In this document: positions 50,482 through 59,724 of the stretch, piece after piece
Position numbering within the stretch: the first letter of the stretch is position 1
Layout of the letters: each line of letters opens with the position of its first letter
Origin: Nocardiopsis sinuspersici
Lineage (GTDB): Bacteria; Actinomycetota; Actinomycetes; Streptosporangiales; Streptosporangiaceae
Assembly: GCA_008638415.1 (NCBI GenBank)
Contig: VWVT01000001.1
Span: 372,001-436,000, forward strand
DNA length: 64,000 nt
Direction: 5' to 3'
The notes under the pieces: model-generated
What the model was told of the DNA's origin: nothing
Seen by the model: only the letters and a program-made list of their open reading frames with translations
Database searches by the model: none
Program-made: the position numbers and the translations under genes

Positions 50482-51005
50482 ACGGCTCCGACGGCGCCTT
50501 GGCGCACACGGAGCGGGAACACCGACGACGAGACGAGGAGGCCGAGATGGTCGAGCGCGCGACGCGCTCCGAAGAGGACCGGGGGACGCGACCGGACGGG
50601 TACCGGTCGGACGCGGCCGAGGTGCCCGGGCCCCGAACGGACTCCGGCGCCCCGGGTGCGGTGGCTGTCGACGCGCAGGTGACCGATCCCGCGCGGGGGC
50701 GCTCCACCGCCGCCACGGACCGCGGGCCGTGGCGGCTCGGGCCGCGCGGTATGGATCCCGAGTCGGTACGGAAGCGCTGGAGTGAGGCGCAGAACAGGTT
50801 CGTCGACGATCCCCACGAGGCCGTGCGCGAGTTGGACGCTCTGGCCACGGAGGTCGCCGACGCCGTGGTCGCCGAGATCGAGTCGCGTCGCTCCGCGCTC
50901 CGGGCCGCCTGGAACGAGGACGGGGGCGCGGACACCGAGGAGCTTCGGCTGGCCCTGCGCGACTACCGCTCCTTCGTGGAGCACCTGGTCGGCGGCCGCG
51001 CCTGA
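50478..51005 (+). CDS. Soluble FVDDP-domain protein, unknown (copy 2)
   Basis: 175 residues from a GTG overlapping the previous stop. A charged, disordered first half (residues 1-90) is followed by RKRWSEAQNRFVDDPHEAVRELDALATEVADAVV and ELRLALRDYRSFVEHLVGGRA, the same core as in the upstream protein but without the membrane helix. The pair likely works together. Confidence 0.76.
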   Translation: MNGSDGALAHTEREHRRRDEEAEMVERATRSEEDRGTRPDGYRSDAAEVPGPRTDSGAPGAVAVDAQVTDPARGRSTAATDRGPWRLGPRGMDPESVRKRWSEAQNRFVDDPHEAVRELDALATEVADAVVAEIESRRSALRAAWNEDGGADTEELRLALRDYRSFVEHLVGGRA

Positions 51006-51462
51006 CCTGGGGCGTCCGCCGTGAGGCGCACTAGGCCTCCGTGACCGGTCGGCCGCGGCCGGGGAACTCCGTTCCTCGCGCCCCGGCGACCGGCGCGGTG
51101 GCCGCTGGAGGTCCTGGCCCCATCGGGCCGGGGCCTCCGTTCGTCCGGGACCCCTGTTCGTCCGTGGCCGTTGTGGCCGTCCGGTCGTGCGTTGTGCACG
51201 GTCCTCTCACAGCGGGGCCCTCGTCCGTCCGTGACGCACGGACCTCGGTCCCCTTCTCCGGATCTTCCCCGGATTCCGCTTTCCGCCGCAGCCCCGGTCG
51301 GCGACCCGGTCGGCGATCAGAATGCCGTGGCACACGTTGGCGGTGTGAAAGCGGAGGATCACCCCTATTTCATCCAGGGTCGCTCCGCATATTTTGGGAA
51401 CTCTTTTCGGTCACCTATACGCCACGTATTTCGGCCACCGTTTCATGCGCCGAATACGGAGT

Positions 51463-51516
51463 GCGGTCCCGGACGGGAGCACCGCGGCACTCGGCCGCGA
51501 GCCCGTCCGGGACCGC
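51463..51516. terminator. Long perfect inverted repeat
   Basis: 15-bp perfect arms (51463-51477; 51502-51516) with a 24-nt loop. Possible back-up terminator or an operator. Confidence 0.5.
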
Positions 51517-51634
51517 TCTCGGAGTCGTACGGACGGCGGGTCTCCTCCCTGGCCCGCCGACACCGGTCCGCGTGTCGTGCACTCCCCACATGTCCACGAC
51601 GACCGGCGTGGACCCTCCGGCGACTCCGAGGGGA

Positions 51635-51665
51635 CGGGTGCCCGGCCCCACGGGGCGGGCACCCG
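51635..51665 (-). terminator. Terminator of the secreted protein gene
   Basis: Perfect 10-bp arms CGGGTGCCCG/CGGGCACCCG, 12 bp after the stop codon at 51678. Confidence 0.8.
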
Positions 51666-51677
51666 GTTCGGGGGTTC

Positions 51678-52943
51678 CTAGACCAGGCCGTCCAGCAGGT
51701 CGGCGTCCTCGGTGTCGAGCGCCTCGCCGGTCAGGCCGCCGGTGGCCTCCTCCAGGCCGTCGGTGGCCTCGTCCACGGTGCCGGTGACGTTCGCGTCGGC
51801 GACCCCGCCGACGGTCTCCTCGACGGCGCCGCCGACGGGGGCCTCGGGCAGGGCGCCCGTGTCCACGTCGGCCGCCTCGGTCACCTCGGTCACCTCGGAG
51901 GCCTGGGAGACCTCGGCGGTCTCCGGCAGGTTCCCGACCGCGCCGTCGACCGCGCCGTCCGTGGGCAGGTCGGCGATGTCGATGACCTCCAGGTCGGCCG
52001 GGCTCACGTCGTTCGCCAGGTCCCCGGCACCGACCAGGGCGAGGCTCTCGACGCCGTTGAGCCCGGCGCCGAGACCGCCCACGGCCTGCTCGGCCACGGA
52101 GCCGAGCTCGTCGGCCACGGCCCCCGCGTCGCCCTGGGCCTCGTGCACGACGAACACGACCGGGACGAGGGTCTGCCCGGCGATCGTGGTCGCGTGCTCG
52201 GGGGCCGCACCGGCCTGGCCGAGCACGTCACCGGTGGCGACCGCACCGGTCACGTGGGAGGTGGTGCCCAGGGCGGTCGGCAGGACCGTGTGCTCGACGT
52301 GGGTCCGCGTCGGGTGGAGGGCTCCCCGGGCGCCGGCGACGTAGTTGTCGGCCTCGACCTGCGGCACGTGCGCCCGGGGAACGGGCACACCGGAGCTCCT
52401 GAGCCGGCCGTGGGCGGAGCCGAGGACACCGTTGGCCGCCGGCACGGCGCCGTTCAGGGAGGGCAGCGCGGCGGCGGTCGGGGCGGCCTGGCCCAGCTGG
52501 CCGAGGTGGCTCAGCGCGACGCCCCGGACGCCGTCGATCTCGGCGATCTCGGCCAGGGAGGCCAGCTCGGGGACCTGACGGAGTTCGGCGGCGCTCAGGA
52601 CCCCGCTGTCCAGGACCTGCCCGAGCCCGGGAGCCCCGACCTGGTGCACGCGGGAGAGCCCGAGGCCGTCGGCGGGCAGCGCGGTACCGGCGGGCAGCAC
52701 CGTGTTGGCGGGCAGCACGGTACCGGCGGGCAGCGCCGTGTCGGTGACGCCCGCGACCTGGGGGAGGCCGTTGGCCGGGAGGGTGGCGGCACCGGCCGCC
52801 TGCCCCGGGACGTCGCCTCCCAGCGCGCCGGTGACGTCCTTGACGGGGTCGGCGGACGCGAAGCCGCCGCTCAGGGCGACGAAGCCGGCGGCGCCCGCCG
52901 CGATGAGCAGGGTCCTGGCCTGGATACGGGTGTTGCTGGTCAT
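51678..52943 (-). CDS. Secreted low-complexity protein, unknown
   Basis: 421 residues with a signal peptide (TLLIAAGAAGFVALSGGFASA, then DPVK). The mature protein is rich in Ala, Val, Gly, Leu and Asp/Glu, with no Cys and a repeated AGTVLPANTVLPAGTALPA segment. No catalytic motif, sortase signal or membrane tail seen. Possibly a surface or matrix protein of aerial hyphae; inference only. Start ATG 52943 with a GGAAGGATC site. Confidence 0.75.
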   Translation of the reverse strand: MTSNTRIQARTLLIAAGAAGFVALSGGFASADPVKDVTGALGGDVPGQAAGAATLPANGLPQVAGVTDTALPAGTVLPANTVLPAGTALPADGLGLSRVHQVGAPGLGQVLDSGVLSAAELRQVPELASLAEIAEIDGVRGVALSHLGQLGQAAPTAAALPSLNGAVPAANGVLGSAHGRLRSSGVPVPRAHVPQVEADNYVAGARGALHPTRTHVEHTVLPTALGTTSHVTGAVATGDVLGQAGAAPEHATTIAGQTLVPVVFVVHEAQGDAGAVADELGSVAEQAVGGLGAGLNGVESLALVGAGDLANDVSPADLEVIDIADLPTDGAVDGAVGNLPETAEVSQASEVTEVTEAADVDTGALPEAPVGGAVEETVGGVADANVTGTVDEATDGLEEATGGLTGEALDTEDADLLDGLV

Positions 52944-53217
52944 GGGGATCCTTCCGGATTCTCGTGTGCTTCCGACTGGTCGGCCCGGGAGCATGCGGTG
53001 CTGCCCGTGGCCGGTGTGGTTCTCGACGGGGGATGTCAGTCCGTGGCCTGTGCCGGCCGCCGACTGACGAGAACTCCGCTGTCTTCGGGGAAAGCGGGGC
53101 TCACGACAGTCCCCAGCGCGTCCGGTCGGTCACGGACCGTGGGAGTCCGTGCCGGGTCTGGGAGAGGGCGTGTGCCGGCGTGGTGTCGCGCTCAGAGGCG
53201 ACGGCGAAGACGGATCC
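52944..53217. other. Gap between two secreted-protein genes
   Basis: 274 bp with no gene or clear hairpin seen; carries the promoter of the 52943 gene. Confidence 0.3.
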
Positions 53218-54237
53218 CTAGTCGGGAGCGAAGGTCGGCTCGTCATCGGCCGCGCTGGGAAGCGCGTGCGAGGCGTGCCGTGCGGCCTGTGTCGGTCCGG
53301 GTTCCGGAAGGAGGGAACCTGCCGTGGTCAGGAAGCCCGCGACCACGGGAGCGGAGGCGCCGCTCGTGGCGGCGGAGTCCATGGTGATCGTGACGGCGGG
53401 GTCCGTCGTGGGCGCTTCCGCGGAGGGGGCTCCGTCGGTGGTCGCGCCGCCGGAGACGGCCTCGTCGGAGGCCGGGAACGGGAGCTCGGCGACCGCCCGC
53501 ACGCCCTCCCGCGCGTCCGTGGAGTCCACGGGCTCGGTGCGGATGCTCTCGGCGCCGTGGTTCCCCGGCGCCTCGCGGCCTTCGGCCGACGCGTACACGG
53601 GCTCCCCGTGGCCGGACGGGCCGGTGGTGCCGAGCAGGGAGCCGACGCGGCCACCGAGTCCGGTCGCGGTCCCGTTCACGGCCCGGTTCAGGTGCCCGAC
53701 CACCTCGGCGTCGCCCTCGGCCGTGTGCCGCGCGAGCGCCTCGGAGGTGTCGTGTCCGACCTCGGTGAGCCGGTGTCCCCCCTGCACCCCGGCTTCGAGG
53801 TGCCCGGTGGCGTGGCCTACCGGATAGACCGACTCGACGGGTCCGGTCGACGCCGCGGGCCGGATCGGCTCCTCTTCGGAAACGGCCGTCCCGACCGGCT
53901 CGGCCGACTCCGTCGCCACGACAGGCTCGGCCGGCTTCGTGGCCCCGGCCTCGGACTCCTCCGGTGCCTCCGGCTCCGCGCCGGGGAGCGCTTCCGTCGC
54001 CTGCTCGGCCGTCTCCCCCACGAGCGGGGCGTCCTCGGCCGCTCCGAGCGCCTCCGCCTGCTCGACGGTGCCCTCGGCCTGCGGCAGCTCGTCGGCCTGG
54101 GCGAAGGAGGTGCCGAGGAACCAGACCGCACCGATGGTCCCGATGAGGAGCCCGACGAGCGTGAGGGCGCGTCGAGCCGACGCGGACGCCACGGCGTCGG
54201 CGCCGGGGGCGCCGAGGAAGCCATGAGGTCCGGACAT
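53218..54237 (-). CDS. Membrane-anchored or secreted low-complexity protein, unknown
   Basis: 339 residues. A cytoplasmic stretch of 22 residues, a hydrophobic segment (RALTLVGLLIGTIGAVWFLGTSFAQA, possible cleavage after AQA), then an acidic Ala/Glu/Thr/Pro-rich chain (VEQAEALGAAEDAPLVGETAEQATEALPGAEPE). No motif known. Similar in style to the protein encoded just downstream, suggesting both belong to the same surface layer. ATG 54237 with GAAGGA. Confidence 0.72.
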   Translation of the reverse strand: MSGPHGFLGAPGADAVASASARRALTLVGLLIGTIGAVWFLGTSFAQADELPQAEGTVEQAEALGAAEDAPLVGETAEQATEALPGAEPEAPEESEAGATKPAEPVVATESAEPVGTAVSEEEPIRPAASTGPVESVYPVGHATGHLEAGVQGGHRLTEVGHDTSEALARHTAEGDAEVVGHLNRAVNGTATGLGGRVGSLLGTTGPSGHGEPVYASAEGREAPGNHGAESIRTEPVDSTDAREGVRAVAELPFPASDEAVSGGATTDGAPSAEAPTTDPAVTITMDSAATSGASAPVVAGFLTTAGSLLPEPGPTQAARHASHALPSAADDEPTFAPD

Positions 54238-54825
54238 CGGAATTTCCTTCCACCGAGGGAGCGGTGCGAATACGTGGGGGAAGGGGGAAGGCCAAGACGA
54301 AACGGGAGGAATGGCGTGATGGGCGTGAGCCCATCTCATCGGGACAAGGCCCGAAATGACCGTCATCGTCTGACCGGAAATGACGCTATCACGCTGTGCC
54401 CCTCCGAACGCAAGCCGTGAACACGTCTTTTTCGGATCCGGTGTTCGGCCGTACGAAACCGGGACGCACAGGCCCAAAGGGAATGGCGGACAACCGGCAC
54501 GGCGAGGACATGACCCATGCCGTGACCTGCCCTTTTCCTGGATCCCGCACGGGACCGCCCGGAGGGCTCCGAGCGGTCCCGTGGCCCTCGCGTGCTCCAT
54601 GCTCACGGAAGGCCGGCCGTGCGCCCCGGCTCTCCCGTGCCCCGCGGGAGGCCCCGGTGGGCGGAACCTCCGCAGGTGGAGGGGGAGCCTGGAGACGTCC
54701 GGACCCCGCGTGAGCTGTAGCATCGGGGCCGGATTCTCCCCTGCCCGCGTGCTCCCCGCTCCCCCGGAGAAAGCCGTGCGGCGGGGCCTGCGACACATAC
54801 GGGACACACACGGGAACGGACGTTC
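54238..54825. other. Divergent promoter region
   Basis: 588 bp, no gene. Left part has GAAATGAC twice (54352 and 54379 region) and ATGGGC-GTGA-GCCCAT (54319-54334). A TAGCAT (about 54718) could be the -10 of the gene to the right. Confidence 0.35.
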
Positions 54826-55575
54826 ATGGACGCTGAAGAGACCCAGGTCTTGACCAGGACCGGCGAGTTCACCAGCACCACTCTGAGCTGGGACACCGCC
54901 GTTCACGGCCGTGTCGCCGCGGCGGTCGACCGCCTCACCGGTCCGCTGAACGAACTCATCGAACGCGACGCCAACGACGGCGACACCCGCATGCTCGTCG
55001 CCGACTTCTTCAGCGTCGGACTGAACTTCAGCAAGTACCAGGACATGACGACCGAGTACCGGACCAGCGGTGACTCGATCGACTACGCGATCGTGCTGGA
55101 CGGCAAGCTCTTCGCGCCCGTGGAGGTGCGAAGGGTCGGCCAGGAGCTCGACCAGCGCAACATCCAGGTCTCCCGGCGCGTGGCCGCGGAGGAGGGCGCC
55201 GAGTGGGTGATCCTCACCAGCGGCCGCCTCTGGAAGGTCTACCACCTGCGCCCCGACGACAAGGGCGGCAACCGGCCGGTGGAGGTGATCAGCGTCGACC
55301 TCACGGACCCGGACGCCTACCAGCACAACATCGACGCCCTGTTCCACATCACCCGCGAGGCCGTCGACCACGGCCGGCTGGACGCGCTGCGCCGCTGGAA
55401 GGAGGCCGTCGAGGCGGCCCCGCTCGCGGAGGTCCTGCGCGGCGACGCCGTCGTCGAGGCGGTCCGCGCCGAGGTGCGCGCCGCCACCGGCCACCAGGGG
55501 CACACGGGCGACGCCGAAGAGGTGCGCCGCGCCCTGGTCGAGGAGGTCGTCGCCCGGGGCCTGCTCTCGGGCTGA
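54826..55575 (+). CDS. HsdR-N/PD-(D/E)XK-like protein, unknown
   Basis: 249 residues. The middle part RMLVADFFSVGLNFSKYQDMTTEYRTSGDSIDYAIVLDGKLFAPVEVRRVGQELDQRNIQVSRRVAAEEGAEWVILTSGRLWKVYHL follows the type I restriction R-subunit N-terminal (HSDR_N) nuclease fold: D in IDYAI and PVEV at the position of the E-x-K. Here the Lys is Arg (EVRR), so activity is doubtful. No methylase, specificity or helicase gene is nearby. Probably a stand-alone nuclease-fold protein. Confidence 0.65.
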   Translation: MDAEETQVLTRTGEFTSTTLSWDTAVHGRVAAAVDRLTGPLNELIERDANDGDTRMLVADFFSVGLNFSKYQDMTTEYRTSGDSIDYAIVLDGKLFAPVEVRRVGQELDQRNIQVSRRVAAEEGAEWVILTSGRLWKVYHLRPDDKGGNRPVEVISVDLTDPDAYQHNIDALFHITREAVDHGRLDALRRWKEAVEAAPLAEVLRGDAVVEAVRAEVRAATGHQGHTGDAEEVRRALVEEVVARGLLSG

Positions 55576-55674
55576 CCCCCTCGCCCCACCGCTTCCGTCC
55601 TCGGCCCCGTCTCCCGCACCGCCACCCCGCGCACCCGGTCTTCCCTGGTACGCGGGGTGTTCTGCTTACCCCCA

Positions 55675-55703
55675 TTGACATGTGTGATGGGCGACACAAG
55701 AAT
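55675..55703 (+). promoter_or_regulatory. Promoter of the GH9 cellulase gene
   Basis: TTGACA (55675-55680), 17-bp spacer, AAGAAT (55698-55703). The CelR/CebR box begins 12 bp further on, so a bound repressor would block initiation. Confidence 0.6.
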
Positions 55704-55714
55704 GGTCATACTTT

Positions 55715-55728
55715 TGGGAGCGCTCCCA
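55715..55728. promoter_or_regulatory. CelR/CebR operator
   Basis: TGGGAGCGCTCCCA, an exact match to the operator bound by the LacI-type regulators CelR (Thermobifida) and CebR (Streptomyces), which release DNA when cellobiose is present. 44 bp upstream of the cellulase start. Confidence 0.9.
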
Positions 55729-55771
55729 GTGCTTCCGGCCGCTTACCCCCCAGCGGAAGGACCCGACCCCC

Positions 55772-58366
55772 TTGAGCCCGGCACGAAGGAACACGGCGAC
55801 GGTGCTCGGCACCGTCGCCGCACTCAGCGCGAGCCTCCTCGCGGCCTCCCCCGCCCAGGCCGACGACGCCCCCGTCGAACAGGTCACCAACGGCGACTTC
55901 AGCGACGGCACCACCGGCTGGTGGGCGACGGAGGGGATCGAACTCGCCGTCAACGACGACGGCGCCCTGTGCGTCGACGTACCCGGCGGCACCAGTGCGG
56001 CATGGGACCAGATCGTCGGCCAGAACGACATCCCCCTCGTGGCCGGGGAGTCCTACTCCCTCACGTTCACCGCCTCCGGAGCCGACGGACTCCCCGTCCG
56101 CGCCCTGGTCCAGGAGCCCGTGGACCCCTGGACCACCCATCTGGACGAGCGCCCCGTGCTCACCGAGACGGCCACCGGGTACGAGTACGTGTTCACCGCG
56201 TCGACCGACATGGAGGACGCCCAGCTCGCCTTCCAGATCGGCGGGTCCGAGGAGGCATGGACCTTCTGCCTGGACGACGTCTCCCTCCTCGGCGGCGCCG
56301 AACCCCCGGTCTACGAACCCGAAACCGGTCCACGCGTGCGGGTCAACCAGGTCGGCTACCTCCCGCAGGGACCCAAGAACGCCACCGTGGTCACCGAGGC
56401 CGAGGAGGCCCTGCCCTGGACGCTGGCCGACGCCGGGGGCGCGGTCGTGGCCGAGGGCAGCACCGTCCCGCACGGTCTGGACGAGTCCTCCGGGCAGAAC
56501 GTGCACACCGTCGACTTCAGCGACTTCACCCGGACGGGTGAGGGCTACACCCTGACCGCCGACGGGGAGACCAGTCACCCCTTCGGCATCACCGCCGACC
56601 CCTACGCCACCCTGGCCACGGACGCCCTGGACTTCTACTACACCCAGCGCAGCGGCATCGAGATCCTCGACGAGCTCGCCCCCGGGTACGGCCGTGAGGC
56701 CGGGCACGTGGGGGTCGAGCCCAACCAGGGCGACACCGAGGTCACCTGCCACCCCTCCTCCCCCTGCGACTACACGCTCGACGTGTCCGGCGGATGGTAC
56801 GACGCGGGCGACCACGGCAAGTACGTGGTCAACGGCGGCATCTCCGTCCACCAGCTGATGAGCGTCTACGAGCGCACGCACACCGCGCCGACCGGGAGCC
56901 CCGACCGGGTCGCCGACTCCACCCTGGCCGTCCCCGAGCGGGACAACGGCGTGCCGGACGTCCTGGACGAGGCCCGCTGGGAGATGGAGTTCCTGCTGTC
57001 CATGCAGGTCCCCGAGGGCGAGGAGCTCGCGGGGATGGCGCACCACAAGGTCCACGACGAGGCCTGGACCGGTCTGCCCCTGCTGCCCTCCGAGGACCCC
57101 CAGCCCCGCTACCTGCACCCGCCGTCGACGGCGGCCACGCTGAACCTGGCCGCGGCCGCCGCCCAGTGCTCCCGCGTGTTCGCGCCCTATGACGCCGGCT
57201 TCGCCGCCGAGTGCCTGGATGCGGCCGAGACCGCCTGGGACGCGGCCGGGGCCCACCCCGAGCGCTACGCCGCCGAGGGCGGCCAGGGCGGCGGCCCCTA
57301 CGGAGACGGCAATGTGGCCGACGAGTTCTACTGGGCCGCCGCGGAGCTGTACCTGGCCACCGGGGACGACGCCTACGAGGAGGCCGTGACCTCGTCCGGG
57401 TCGCACACCGCCGACGTGTTCTCCGGGCACGGCTTCAGCTGGCAGAACACCGCCGCGCTGGGCCGCCTCCAGCTCGCCACCGTGCCCAGCTCCCTGGACG
57501 GCCGCGACGAGGTCCGCGCCTCCGTCGTCGAGGGGGCCGAGCAGTACGTCAGCGCCCTGGAGGCCAGCCCCTACGGCATCGCCTACGCCCCCGAGGACGG
57601 CGCGTTCGTCTGGGGCTCCAACAGCCAGATCCTCAACAACCTGGTGGTCGTGGCCAGCGCCTACGACATCAGCGGGGACACGCGCTTCCGTGACACCGTC
57701 CTGGAGGGCATGGACTACGTCCTGGGCCGCAACGCCCTCAACCAGTCGTACGTGACCGGGTACGGCGAGAACGCCGCGATGAACCAGCACAGCCGCTGGT
57801 ACGCCCACCAGCTCGACCCGGATCTGCCCAACCCGCCCGAGGGAACCCTGTCCGGCGGGCCGAACTCCCAGCCCTCCACCTGGGACCCCGTGGCCCAGGC
57901 CAACCTGGACGGGTGCGCCCCCCAGTTCTGCTACATCGACGACATCGAGTCGTGGGCGACCAACGAGCTGACCATCAACTGGAACGCCCCGCTGGCCTGG
58001 GTGGCCGGGTTCGTCGCCGACCAGGGCGACGCCTCCGTGGCGGCCGGGGCCTCCTGCGAGGTCGACTACGTGGTCAACGACAAGTGGCCGGACCGCTTCA
58101 ACGCCCAGGTGACCGTCCGCAACACGGGAGGCGAGCCCGTGACGGACTGGGAGCTGGAATGGTCCTTCACCGGCGCGCAGACCGTGGAGCACCACTGGAG
58201 CAGTGAGCTGACACAGTCCGGGCACACGGTGACCGCCCGGAGCCTGGACTGGAACGGCGACATCGCCCCCGACGGAGAGGTGACGTTCGGCTTCGTCGGC
58301 GAACTCCCGATCGGGGCCAACCCCGTGCCCGAGAGGTTCACCCTCAACGGCTCCGTCTGCGGCTGA
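55772..58366 (+). CDS. Secreted GH9 endoglucanase with N-terminal CBM4/9-like and C-terminal CBM2
   Basis: 864 residues from a TTG start. Signal peptide ([18 protein letters not shown]), CBM4/9-like domain (about 33-175, [14 protein letters not shown]...[12 protein letters not shown]), Ig-like CelD_N domain (about 185-275, [20 protein letters not shown]), GH9 catalytic domain (about 280-745) with [15 protein letters not shown] (Asp pair), [10 protein letters not shown] and [23 protein letters not shown] (catalytic Glu), then a CBM2 (about 765-864, [23 protein letters not shown]...CG). It cuts cellulose outside the cell and is controlled by the CelR box. Confidence 0.95.
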   Translation: MSPARRNTATVLGTVAALSASLLAASPAQADDAPVEQVTNGDFSDGTTGWWATEGIELAVNDDGALCVDVPGGTSAAWDQIVGQNDIPLVAGESYSLTFTASGADGLPVRALVQEPVDPWTTHLDERPVLTETATGYEYVFTASTDMEDAQLAFQIGGSEEAWTFCLDDVSLLGGAEPPVYEPETGPRVRVNQVGYLPQGPKNATVVTEAEEALPWTLADAGGAVVAEGSTVPHGLDESSGQNVHTVDFSDFTRTGEGYTLTADGETSHPFGITADPYATLATDALDFYYTQRSGIEILDELAPGYGREAGHVGVEPNQGDTEVTCHPSSPCDYTLDVSGGWYDAGDHGKYVVNGGISVHQLMSVYERTHTAPTGSPDRVADSTLAVPERDNGVPDVLDEARWEMEFLLSMQVPEGEELAGMAHHKVHDEAWTGLPLLPSEDPQPRYLHPPSTAATLNLAAAAAQCSRVFAPYDAGFAAECLDAAETAWDAAGAHPERYAAEGGQGGGPYGDGNVADEFYWAAAELYLATGDDAYEEAVTSSGSHTADVFSGHGFSWQNTAALGRLQLATVPSSLDGRDEVRASVVEGAEQYVSALEASPYGIAYAPEDGAFVWGSNSQILNNLVVVASAYDISGDTRFRDTVLEGMDYVLGRNALNQSYVTGYGENAAMNQHSRWYAHQLDPDLPNPPEGTLSGGPNSQPSTWDPVAQANLDGCAPQFCYIDDIESWATNELTINWNAPLAWVAGFVADQGDASVAAGASCEVDYVVNDKWPDRFNAQVTVRNTGGEPVTDWELEWSFTGAQTVEHHWSSELTQSGHTVTARSLDWNGDIAPDGEVTFGFVGELPIGANPVPERFTLNGSVCG

Positions 58367-58373
58367 CCCCCAC

Positions 58374-58398
58374 GGGCGGGCGCGAAGGGCGCCCGCCC
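58374..58398 (+). terminator. Terminator of the GH9 gene
   Basis: Perfect 10-bp arms GGGCGGGCGC/GCGCCCGCCC. Confidence 0.85.
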
Positions 58399-58420
58399 CG
58401 CACACCCCCTCCGGGAAAGA

Positions 58421-58456
58421 GGACGGGGCCCCGCAGGAGAGCGTGGGGCCCCGTCC
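58421..58456. terminator. Second terminator between convergent genes
   Basis: Perfect 12-bp arms GGACGGGGCCCC/GGGGCCCCGTCC. Confidence 0.85.
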
Positions 58457-58551
58457 GCCGTCTTCGGCGGCACCCCGCCGGGCCTCCCGCGCGGTGCCCG
58501 GGCACTCCGCGGGGCGCCGCGCGCGACGGCGAGCGCCGGCTCCCCCGGCCC

Positions 58552-59685
58552 CTACTCCAGCGGCACCCTCAGGATGCGGTCGTCCTCCGCAACGGGATTG
58601 CCGAGAGCGTCGAGGTTGCTGGTGGTCAGCCACAGCCCGTCGCCGCCCGGAGCGGTCGCCACCGTGCGCAGGCGGCCGTACTCCTCCTGGTAGTGCGCCA
58701 CCGGTTCGCCCAGCCCGTCCTCGGTGAGCGGCACCTCCCACAGGCGCTCGCCGCGCAGCGCGGCCACCCACAGGGAGCCGCCCGCGATCGCGGCGCCGCT
58801 GGGCGAGGCCTCCTCGGGACTCCAGGTCACCAGCGGGTCGACGTACTCGTCCCCGCCGCCGGGGCCCTCCACCTCGGGCCACCCGTAGTTGTTGCCCGCC
58901 TCGATCAGGTTGATCTCGTCGAGCTTGTCCGCGCCGAACTCGGTGGCGTACAGGTTCTCCTCCCCGTCCCAGGCCAGGCCCTGCACGTTGCGGTGTCCGT
59001 AGCTGTAGACGCGGTTGTCGAAGGGATTGCCCGGCGCCGGCTCCCCCTCGGGGGTGATCCGCAGGATCTTGCCCGCCAGCGAGTCGATGTTCTGGGCCAG
59101 GCGCGACCGGCCCGCGTCCCCGGTGCCCACGTAGAGCATGCCGTCGGGTCCGAACTCGATCCGGCCGCCGTCGTGGTGGGACGAGGAGGGAATGCCGTCG
59201 AGGACGACCTCGGCCTCCCCGAGCTCCCCGCTCCCCGGGTCGTACTCCATCCGGCTGATCCGGTTGTCGGACTCCGAGGTGTGGTAGGCGTACAGATACG
59301 GCTCGTCGGGGAAGTCCGGGTGCAGGGCCAGCCCCATCAGGCCGCCCTCCCCGACCGGCGAGACCCCCTCGACGGTTCCGACGTCCGTGACGGCGCCGTC
59401 CCCGGACACGCGGACGATCTCGGCCAGGTCGCGCTGGGAGACCAGGGCGGAGCCGTCGGGGAGGAAGGCGACCCCCCACGGCACCTCCAGGCCCGTGGCC
59501 ACCACCTCGGGCTCTCCGGGATCGACCGCGGTGGCGCTGGCGGAACCGCTTCCGTATCCCCCGCCCCCGTTCTCCTCCGTTCCTCCGGTACCGCCCTCCT
59601 GGCCGCCGCATCCGGCGACCAGCACGAGGGCGCCGAGGACGGCGGCCACGCGGACCGCCGGTGTCCCGTTCGCTGCGGGTCCCAT
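58552..59685 (-). CDS. PQQ-type soluble aldose/sorbosone dehydrogenase lipoprotein
   Basis: 377 residues. Lipobox VLVAGCGG (Cys about 26). Beta-propeller of the GSDH family: VVATGLEVPWGVAFLPDGSALVSQRDLAEIVRV, GLALHPDFPDEPYLYAYHT, HDGGRIEFGPDGMLYVGTGDAG, LAGKILRITPEGEPAPGNPF, YSYGHRNVQGLAWD, NNYGWPEVEGPGG. These are the recognised repeats and PQQ-pocket positions. It would oxidise sugars outside the membrane if PQQ is available; no PQQ synthesis genes are in the window. Confidence 0.9.
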   Translation of the reverse strand: MGPAANGTPAVRVAAVLGALVLVAGCGGQEGGTGGTEENGGGGYGSGSASATAVDPGEPEVVATGLEVPWGVAFLPDGSALVSQRDLAEIVRVSGDGAVTDVGTVEGVSPVGEGGLMGLALHPDFPDEPYLYAYHTSESDNRISRMEYDPGSGELGEAEVVLDGIPSSSHHDGGRIEFGPDGMLYVGTGDAGRSRLAQNIDSLAGKILRITPEGEPAPGNPFDNRVYSYGHRNVQGLAWDGEENLYATEFGADKLDEINLIEAGNNYGWPEVEGPGGGDEYVDPLVTWSPEEASPSGAAIAGGSLWVAALRGERLWEVPLTEDGLGEPVAHYQEEYGRLRTVATAPGGDGLWLTTSNLDALGNPVAEDDRILRVPLE

Positions 59686-59724
59686 GTCCGCTCCCTTCCC
59701 CCGTCGTGTCCTGCCCGGGTACTC

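Larger units (their letters stand above)
51006..51677. other. Gap with terminators and an AT-richer stretch
   Basis: About 670 bp without a gene. Contains TTCGTCCG repeats (51135-51165), an AT-richer piece (51360-51430), and the hairpins at 51463-51516 and 51635-51665. Confidence 0.4.

Noticed and set aside
54826-55575. Type I restriction system
   Set aside because: Only an HsdR-N-like fold is present; no helicase part, methylase or specificity gene nearby.
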